From contig JAKMXF010000313.1 of assembly GCA_024704765.1 (NCBI GenBank), positions 126,268 to 190,267 on the forward strand: 64,000 nt of DNA. Reading direction: 5' to 3'. The DNA is from Oopsacas minuta (Eukaryota; Porifera; Hexactinellida; Lyssacinosida; Leucopsacidae). This document shows, in pieces, positions 56,533 through 64,000 of this stretch; the stretch's first letter is position 1; each line of letters opens with the position of its first letter. The notes under the pieces are model-generated. The model searched no databases and was not told where the DNA came from. It saw only the letters and a list, made by a program, of their open reading frames with translations. The translations under genes were made by a program, and so were the position numbers.

Positions 56533-57992
56533 CAGTAGTTTTATACGAACTCTATTGAAGAAATTGTTGTACAATTTATGTGTAGTAATTATTAGTTCTC
56601 ATCTGTATACAGTTTTATTTATGTTGGGACTAATGCTTAGTAAATTTATTGTCTAATACAAGTATATATTTTATAATCAAATTATGATGATTAGGTTAAA
56701 ACACACAATCTATACTATTGAAATTATCATATTTCTGATGCTTGCAAAAATCATTTATTTGATCTTCTAATTGACATATTTCTAATGCCTGAATTTTTGA
56801 TTCCTGTTGATAAATATACGTAGAATATTATTTTCCATTCCGGAAGTTAATGTAGAGAGAGGCCAGTCATCTTAGTGGCTGATGTAGGCAAGACCAACTC
56901 AAAATTTGTCATAATAGATAGGGTTAGGGGCGTAGCCATGTTGGCGCCACCTACTATTTAATACAGTCAGCTTTGTTTATGGACATTCAAGGTACCGAAA
57001 ATTTAATTAGCAATAGACTTGGGTGGTAAAACCCAAAATGGCTCCACCTCACTTCCGGATTCTATCTCGGGAGGTTTATTGATATCCATTAAACCCGGCT
57101 GACTATATCTCATTATATTCATCCTAGTTATGATCTACTACGTATTTAATTTAAGATGTTTATTTCTAGGCAATTACCCACAGCCCCCAACCCAAATAAG
57201 TCACCCGTAAAACAAAGTTCACATCCAACTCTGAACCCGTTTATGTTCAGATCTATATGCAAGATGATAACATTATAATAATCATTAAGTTTGAACCCTT
57301 TGATACGTTATTTATCGTATTGCTGTATCAGTGTTTTCCCCAAAGAAGTTAAATGACGCAATTTTGGGCTTCCATCATTCACCGAACGGAACTGACAAGT
57401 TTCTGTTGAAGAAATTTCAAATTTATCGTTTGTGCACATTTCTTGTGTATCACAGAATTATGACGTTTGTCAAGCATTTGTTATCAACTTTTACGTTGGT
57501 GTGGTAATCAATATTCTTAATTTTTGGTAGCGAAATCTATAAAGTTTCTAATAATACCTCATGAACAACTTTTTCATTCTATTCGCGATTTCCAAAGAAG
57601 ATCGATATTAGAGAGGGAAAGTTTCTAGGTGGAATTGCTTTAATGTTGTACAAATGGTTCAACGTGAAATGTCATAACAAATGCTTGACAACTCTTGTTC
57701 TACACTATTCTGTGATTTCAAGGTTAACTATGTGTCAAGCGACTAATGTGAAATTTCTTCAAGAAAAACATGTCCGTTTCGTAAATGAGGAAAGCCAGCA
57801 ATTTACCAATCTAGGCGCGTTAAGATGTGGATTATATGGGGATTAAGGAGTAATCCGGCATATGCTTCATACTTCAAAGCCAGCTCTCAAGCCAAATTAT
57901 AAGCCCTTCACAAATGTGCTGTGGGAATAGGGAAACATTGTATAGTGATTACCATTTCCCCAAGCAAAACGAGAACTTATGTACTAGTTTAA
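56533..57992. other. Intergenic, no gene seen
   Basis: Short ORFs only (for example 57643-57846). Nothing recognised. Confidence 0.5.
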
Positions 57993-58523
57993 TCTATATG
58001 ATTAAATCTCAATTGTTGTCTGTCTGTTTGTCTGTTTGTTTATTCATTGTCAAGGAAAGTATTTACGGTATGCAATTTTGAAATTGTCGCATGACTATGT
58101 ATTTACCGCGAATATCAAGGAAGTAAATAGAATTCAATAAACTTCACTAAATATATCGGACATGCTGAATCCGATTTTCACACTTTTGGATTGATCATAT
58201 GTAAATTTATTGTTGTTCTTATGAATTTAAAGTATAAAAATTTGCCAAATCTCAAAATGTACATACAGGCGTGCTCTAAACGGCTACACAAAATCTCAAA
58301 ATTTACGTAGGTATTTGCCCTCAACGGCTACAAGGGAGTTGATTTTACAAAATAATTCAATGACACATGCCATATACGTATATTTGTGAATTACATTGTT
58401 TGTTATATATATATATTATAATACTCAAAGGGGCCGTCAATTTGGAGAATAATGGATACCTCGAGGGTCGAGGCGCAATACGCCAAGTTCATCGCGAACC
58501 GACGAGCCAAAGCCTCATAAATA
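57993..58523 (+). repeat. Family A repeat, full-length copy
   Basis: Begins TCTATATGATTAAATCTCAATTG after AA and runs through all family blocks, with one internal segment (AATCTCAAAAT-TACGTA and CTCTAAACGGCTACA) duplicated, to GGGGCCGTCAATTTGGAG and the tail GACGAGCCAAAGCCTC. Length about 530 bases. Confidence 0.88.
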
Positions 58524-59215
58524 AATAAATTCCCATGCCGCTGGAAGGTTACAACGGTTAGATAACGGAGTTCCCGGAGGAATGCAAGGCCTGTACCGAA
58601 CCAGGGAGCGACACTTAACAAATAATACCCGAATGCTCTTGAAGGGACCCACAGATGACCTAGGAGAAATGGCAGCCACCGATACACCCATGAGCCCCCC
58701 CACCCGAAAGCTGGTTAAATTAACATTCCAGGTCCAGGTGTGAAATTTAACCCTCACTTGTAACCGAAGGAGGCTGCCACTGAAGTCGTTTCAGAAGACA
58801 CACATGAGCAGTGGAACAAGCCCACCTGGGCAGAAGCGGTTGGTGCTTAGCGAACCAGCGTCACACACGCGACCCTCTGACACCAAACCCTCAGGTCCAC
58901 CACCCAAGGCACCCACTGAAAGACCTCTAAGCTAAGGGAAAACCCCAGAGCCCCAGACCCAACTAACAAGAACCAAACAAACGTAGCGGTTCACTTGAAC
59001 TGGAGGAAACCAAACGAGGTAACTCCATGATGCACGACATACCCAAAAGTACTGCACGCCGTACCATGGATACATCGATGGAGACACACCATATACCCAG
59101 GGTTACGCCCTTTTTCGACAGGAGGGATCTGAAGATCTTCCCTTGACGGGAGCTAGTAGTAGCGGAAGATTAACGTTACTCCTATACAGCTGCACTAGGG
59201 ATATGAGTTCTAGTA
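58524..59215. other. GC-rich island of unlike composition
   Basis: About 690 bases are near 50 percent GC, against roughly one third elsewhere, and C/A-rich on the plus strand (for example ACCCTCTGACACCAAACC). The island starts exactly where the family A copy ends. There is no long ORF. A hairpin GGGATC-TGAA-GATCTTCCC lies near 59130. It may be the 5' or non-coding part of a retroelement, a captured foreign segment or a structured RNA; I do not recognise it. Confidence 0.5.
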
Positions 59216-59827
59216 CAAGTTGCATACTGACAGTAAACTAATACCAAATCAGTATACCGCTGGCAAGGCTAGAACTAGAGTAGAAATCCATGACTCTAAC
59301 CTTTATGCTACCCTGGCAGCATACCTCAGGTGCTCGCTTACTACTTATAAGTTAACACACGCAATTGGCCTAAAATTTGAAATTCATTGTGCGAATTGTT
59401 GTCTTCTTGAGTCTCAACTATTAATACTTTCCCTAAGCCTTGCAGTATATATCTTAATGCTGATATCATGAATGCATTTTCTAGTATATTATTTATTGCC
59501 TCTAAAGCATACATGCACTAGAATAATATAATAAGAATATCTACTCAAATCGTTCAGTAAAGAGAATTTGTAATACTAATGATATCTGTCTTGGCGAGAG
59601 AAAATAGAAATAGAGCTAGAGATGGGGAGAGAGAGAGAGAGAAAGATAACGTACTAGGTGTTGAGAGTAGCTAATAAACGACAATAGAACTAGTGTAGAC
59701 GTGATGACAATTTGCTAGATTGATAAACGAATTAGATTATAGCTGTAGAGTAGTAGTAGGACGCTCAATTGAATATTACTAGAGACTAGATCTACGATGC
59801 TTTAGAGGCAAGTGAGTTAGTATGGAG
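59216..59827. other. 3' flank of the Y-box gene, no other gene
   Basis: Holds a purine-rich GAGAGAGAGA stretch at 59628-59645, which on the minus strand would be a CT-rich 3' UTR tract. A minus-strand AATAAA (59492-59497) lies about 330 bases after the Y-box stop and may be its poly(A) signal. Confidence 0.45.
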
Positions 59828-61141
59828 CTAATTCTCTACTGAAGTAGTCTCCGGGGTCAACTCTTGTAATGGTTGTGCTTCCTTTGGTATAGAGGTTGCT
59901 TCAATTTCTTCGTAATCTTGTTCCCCATTCCCAGGTCCAGTCTCCCCATTGACTTGTAGCCCTGCTAAATCTTCGGCCAGTTTATTCATATTATGCTCAG
60001 AAGATACTGGAGAGATAGCATCAGCTTCTTTCTCCTCTCGTTCATCTTTGTCTCTCTTAGGTCTTCTCCGTTGGTAGTTAGGTCTGCGAGGACCCCGCTG
60101 ACCGCGATTTTCTCTGCCCCCTCTGCTCCTCTCCCTATCTACTCCTTCCCTATCTCTATCTCTAGGGTTCATTCCTCGCTCCCTTTCCCGATTATCTCTA
60201 TCACTATCAGAACGAGTATTTCTCCTCCTACGGTTATCTCTGTCCATATCTCTATCTCTGTCACGGTCTCTGTCTCTCTCATGATCTTCCCTGTCTCTGT
60301 CTCTGTCCCTATCCCTGTCCCCGTCTACTTGTTTGTTTCGTCGCGAGTAGAAACTCCTAGCCGGCCTGAATCCGGGGTCGTTATAGCTGTTCGGCCCGTA
60401 TCTTTCCCAATACGAACCATCTCGGTCCCTGTACGGGTCCCTGTAGTAGTCAGGCTCTATATATGCTCGCTCTCTGTAAGGAGGCTCTCCGTACTCCCGG
60501 TATCCGTTGCGTGGAGGGTAGCTCCGGTATTCCCGGAAATTCATAACACGGGACCCTTGACGTGGCGGATTTCTAGGAGGAGCCCTGTAGTCGACTGGAG
60601 GCTGTGGGACAGGTCCCGCTCGGGGAGGAGGGGGAGGACCAGTTCCTCTGGTACGAGTTTGGTAATTCTTCACTCGGCCTTGTCTACCCATTATTCTACC
60701 TTTGTAGTCTCCTTTGTTGCGGGCGTATTCGCTTCCCAAAACCGAAATTAATTCAGGACCGGTCACTTCAGCTGCCTCGGGACCTTTGACTCCTCTGATA
60801 ACAATATACTCTACGTCTTCTCCTTCTCGTACGCTGCGCTCAGATTTCGCAGGATTATTGTGTATTATTGCAGTCTGATGGATAAATATATCATTGCCCC
60901 CGTCCCTCTTGATAAACCCATAACCTGCTTTCACATTGAACCATTTGACAATACCTCGTTCTCTGGGTAGATTAGATATTTCATCAGCTGATAAGGCTAC
61001 TTTAGGGTCAGGTGTATCTGTGTTGACGTTGTCATCACTCCGAGTCTCTGTCTCTGTAGCAGGCTCAATACAAGTTTCAGTTTCTTCTGGTTGAGAGATA
61101 GTTTCCTCTACTTTTGGTTCGTCCACATAATCGGATGCCAT
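59828..61141 (-). CDS. Y-box/cold-shock-domain RNA-binding protein
   Basis: This 437-residue intronless ORF has a single cold-shock domain at about 60-131, with KWFNVKAGYGFI (RNP1 at 71-77) and DIFIHQTAI (RNP2 at 84-92). The extended loop and VTGPE end are typical of animal Y-box proteins, which coat mRNA in the cytoplasm and regulate translation and stability. Residues 1-58 are acidic, matching the usual A/P-type N-terminus. The C-terminal region is very basic: an Arg/Tyr/Pro stretch (150-270), an alternating Arg-Asp tract with many DRDRDR units (about 272-310), and Arg-Gly and Arg-Arg clusters to about 375, ending acidic. The RD tract is longer than in vertebrate YB-1. The opposite-strand 252-codon ORF is a shadow of this repetitive coding region. 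Confidence 0.95.
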   Translation of the reverse strand: MASDYVDEPKVEETISQPEETETCIEPATETETRSDDNVNTDTPDPKVALSADEISNLPRERGIVKWFNVKAGYGFIKRDGGNDIFIHQTAIIHNNPAKSERSVREGEDVEYIVIRGVKGPEAAEVTGPELISVLGSEYARNKGDYKGRIMGRQGRVKNYQTRTRGTGPPPPPRAGPVPQPPVDYRAPPRNPPRQGSRVMNFREYRSYPPRNGYREYGEPPYRERAYIEPDYYRDPYRDRDGSYWERYGPNSYNDPGFRPARSFYSRRNKQVDGDRDRDRDRDREDHERDRDRDRDRDMDRDNRRRRNTRSDSDRDNRERERGMNPRDRDREGVDRERSRGGRENRGQRGPRRPNYQRRRPKRDKDEREEKEADAISPVSSEHNMNKLAEDLAGLQVNGETGPGNGEQDYEEIEATSIPKEAQPLQELTPETTSVEN

Positions 61142-63058
61142 GTGGATTTAGTGGACTGTAGATTTAATATTATGTTTGATTCTCTGGTAGTTAGGATGGC
61201 TGAGGTATGATGTTACCTGAAGTTGTCCGATTGATGATATCGTAGAATTTCTAACTTATTCTTCTGATCCCTCAATTCTACTTCAGTCTTATCTCAAACA
61301 TATTTATCTAATTCTTCTATGCATATTCTTCTAGAACTGAATCCTATGGTTTCTCTGTGCGCAAGACTGAATAATTCTCGTTTCAATGCTTCGCTTCCAT
61401 GGAAACCAGATTCGTTTAGTTTGGCACTTTGATATTAGCGCTTATTACTTTCTAGGGTACAATTCACTATTATTGAATACTCGTAGCTAAAATTAGACAT
61501 AGACTAATTACATAAGTTGCTTAAACTTCACTATTTCCAAAGCTTTTTTCACTGAATAAAGATTAACTTACGTAGATCAACCAAATAATTAATATTTTTG
61601 ACATTTGGGCTAAAATACTTCTACTGCTAGGTTTCTAGCACGATCAATAGTACAGGCAGATATTCACAATTTGCTACAGCCATTTTGCACTATTTCGGAC
61701 TACATATTTTGGATTTTGGGTATAAACTATAAAGTATATTCATCAAAATTGATGAGCTATTTCTAAGGTTTTGAAAGATTGATGACCTAAAGATACAGCT
61801 CTTCAAAAGTATTTTAGGCTAAACTTTGAGATGCAGCGGTCCGGTCCGCTTTTTCTCAAGTGCGGTCTGGAGCTGGACCGGTTCATCAGTCTGGACTGAT
61901 TCATAATCCTCGATCGGACAAACGAGCACACACGTAAATTATACAAAGTTGAATAGGATAAAATATAAATCACCGCATGTACTGACGAAATTTCATTAAA
62001 TAAATTGTATTAGGTTTGATAATTTATAATTTTCCACTAAATGATTAAATCAGCAAAGAATATTTGATATATTATTGTATGTAAATAATCGAGTTAGACA
62101 TTCAAAGTGTCAGAATCGATTTCTACTCGCCTGTTTATCACTAATTAGCTGGTGGAAGTTAATCTCTAGGACAATTATGAAATATTTCCCAAAGGTTTGA
62201 AAATATGTTTAAATTCTGTGTGAAATTGTGTGTATATAAAATTTATATATATATATATAGGGGAGACAAATACTAATATAGAAAGTCAGCCATTTAATGC
62301 TGAGCCAATATACAAATTTCCAGCTTTTCGGACATGTATTGAGGCTAATGTTCCGCCAAACTTGCCAAAAACCTTAGTGCGGCTGAACACTAATTGACCA
62401 GGTTTATGCTTTCGGTCCGGTCCGGTCCGGTCCATGAAATTCCCGGACGGCTGGGACACTAATCTAACCCCAATCTATGGTATCTAATAGTAGTCAAGTA
62501 ACCATAACAATTGTTATTTGGGTTGTGTAAGTGCACGTACACTAGAGTATTGGTGCGCAGTTACTTAAATACATGTAAAGGTTGTAGTGTAGAAGCAAGA
62601 CACGCACTCCAATCTTGCTTCTATGCTGCAACCTATACATTATTTAATTAACGGTTGCCACTTCATCATCCATGTGCGATAGTCCCCTGCAGATTTATTT
62701 GGGTGGCGAATTTACGTCTTCGCCACCCAATATTTATGTATAAACATGGAAAATTATATGTATATACTCAGTGTCGCATAGTAGCACCAATACTACTTGG
62801 TTGGATTAAATTAGGAACACCACAAAAGGAAGGGCGAAAGTGATACGATAGGAAGGGGGAACAAGTGCCCGGAGGCCCCTAGCCGGGCCCCGTCAGAATT
62901 AAATACAGAGGCCCCTTACGACATGATAATATACAAGTATGGTATATTAATAATATTATATTCTGATATCATTATCCATATAGCATGAAATAATCATTGA
63001 TAACGTGCTTTATACAGTTCAATACACAATAGGTGTTGTTTTGTGTTAAAGATGTGAT
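61142..63058. other. Intergenic, no gene seen
   Basis: CCGGTCCGGTCC-type simple motifs occur at 61835-61920 and 62412-62440, with an inverted relation (GGTCCGGTCCG / CGGTCCGGTCC), so the span between may be one hAT-like element. A TATA-rich microsatellite is near 62245-62262. No coding potential is recognised. Confidence 0.45.
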
Positions 63059-63422
63059 TTACAACTTTCCTTTTCGCTGTAAAACTTCCTGAACAAGTTG
63101 TTTTTTGTATGTATCCCAGCGTTTGTTTAGATTATAACTTTTGATTGCACATTCTTTGCTTGGGTAATGTTCAATAATGTCCGCACGCATTGTCTCAAGT
63201 GTTCTTCCGTTGTCATGGTGCATGAAGGTGAAAGTTGGTACCAAAATACAAGTCACTTTTCCTTCAGCGATGACCTGTCCATTTTCCAACTTTTCTCCAA
63301 CTCCGAAGTAGTCTCCTGGCGTGAGGTAGCCTACAGCCCAAGTGTGGGTTTGTATTTTTAGTTTTGGTTTATATGTTGGAATCTTTTTTTGTCTTCTAGT
63401 CGCGGCATCGTTTAATTCACCC
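63059..63422 (-). CDS. Last exon of a cyclic-nucleotide-binding-domain protein, CNBD2-like (partial)
   Basis: On the minus strand the sequence is open from an acceptor (TATTTTAG followed by GGGTGAATTAAAC) to TAA at 63059, about 120 codons. It contains the later part of a cNMP-binding beta-roll, with GDYFGVGEKLENGQ in the position of the phosphate-binding cassette (FGE in true binders) and CILVPTFTFMHH. A basic/aromatic tail follows (RWDTYKKQLVQEVLQRKG), like the ends of CNBD2-type proteins. The cassette Glu and the Arg needed for cyclic-nucleotide phosphate contact are not evident, so binding is doubtful. Upstream exons lie beyond 63434, probably outside the window. Confidence 0.6.
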
Positions 63423-63433
63423 CTAAAATACAA

Positions 63434-64000
63434 TATATATAATGCTCGATACTAAATTATGTAAATGTACACAGTACACTAAGTTGACTGATTTATAGAG
63501 GTCGCTAGCCCGGCCCGAGCCTGAAGCCCGTTTGAGCTCGGGCTTTAGCTTCTGGCTTCGGGACTACAGTTTAGGGTTCCGAATATCCCGGCCAATAACT
63601 TATGGAATAATTTTCAAAATAAATTCAATTATATTATTCTCTCCATTACTCTACTACAGTTAGGGTCGCTTCATGGTCGTAAGCGGAAAAATGATTTTTG
63701 AGGAGCCTGACAGAATTTGTGAGGGCACAGCTTGTCAAAATACATTCAGTTTTCAACTAATCTGTATATAATCAATATTTTCAATAATTTTGGAGGGGCC
63801 TACTGAGAATTTTGTGGCCAGCCCCCTCAGCGCTACTCTCATGTGTGCTTAATGTGAACCTCTTAGGGACTGAAACTCTTGTGTATAATAAAGAGAATTC
63901 ATATGTAGCGAACTGAATATAGTACGAAGTCTACAGGAGTAATTTTATAGGGACAATAGGCTGGTTCTTAATAGGAGGATGATAATAAACGGGTCTATAT
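63434..64000. other. Presumed intron or upstream region of the CNBD-like gene
   Basis: Contains a GC-rich palindromic patch around 63510-63590 (GCCCGTTTGAGCTCGGGC, AGCTTCTGGCTTCGGGAC) typical of a small hAT-like element. No further exon is identified. Confidence 0.4.

Noticed and set aside
59993-60751. 252-codon plus-strand ORF
   Set aside because: Mirror of the Arg-Asp-rich Y-box coding region; its Ser/Val/Ile-repetitive product is what antisense of RD codons gives.

Overview
This is an AT-rich stretch of animal nuclear DNA. Evidence for an animal: a replication-dependent histone H3 gene ending in the histone 3' stem-loop instead of a poly(A) signal, an MRL-family adaptor (RA plus PH domains), an RFX4/6-type transcription factor, a Rubicon-homology protein and a Y-box protein. 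I cannot name the species. The strong divergence of the proteins, the lack of introns in most genes and a secreted or anchored ComEC-like metallo-beta-lactamase-fold protein would fit an early-branching or otherwise intron-poor invertebrate such as a sponge; that is inference only.

Layout: 1-3.8 kb holds repeats and a single histone H3 gene (minus strand). An intronless SLC47/MATE transporter lies at 3.9-5.6 kb. The span 5.6-12 kb is non-coding, with small mariner-type elements and a 1.86-kb near-perfect palindrome. An intronless RFX factor is at 12.1-14.5 kb. The span 14.5-25.8 kb is a transposon graveyard: a 2.5-kb TIR element carrying a decayed KRBA2-type integrase, a broken endogenous CRESS-DNA-virus Rep-like fragment, an acidic coiled-coil ORF, and foldback elements, one of them split by a 434-bp hAT insertion with an exact 8-bp target duplication. 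A ComEC-like MBL-fold gene follows at 25.9-27.1 kb. An 11-exon gene fills 29.5-46.3 kb. The rest holds a BORCS7-like gene (49.7 kb), an MRL adaptor (51.4-53.7 kb), a Rubicon-homology protein (54.6-56.5 kb), a Y-box protein (59.8-61.1 kb, minus) and the last exon of a cyclic-nucleotide-binding-domain gene (63.1-63.4 kb, minus).

The main discovery candidate is the 11-exon gene. Joining eleven phase-compatible exons gives an uninterrupted 771-codon protein with N-terminal ankyrin repeats, a Ser/Pro-rich linker and a C-terminal kinase-like region. That region resembles PINK1 in its C-terminal extension as well as its kinase fold. The HRD aspartate and the DFG aspartate are both asparagine, so it should be a pseudokinase. 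I know of no described ankyrin-PINK1-like pseudokinase.

Functionally the neighbours do not form an operon-like set. Three touch membrane trafficking or mitophagy-type pathways by homology (BORCS7-like, Rubicon-like, PINK1-like), but nothing in the sequence shows they act together. The dominant non-coding feature is a dispersed family of up to about 530 bp, tentatively Helitron-like, with at least ten full or partial copies, several inside introns of the ankyrin gene.
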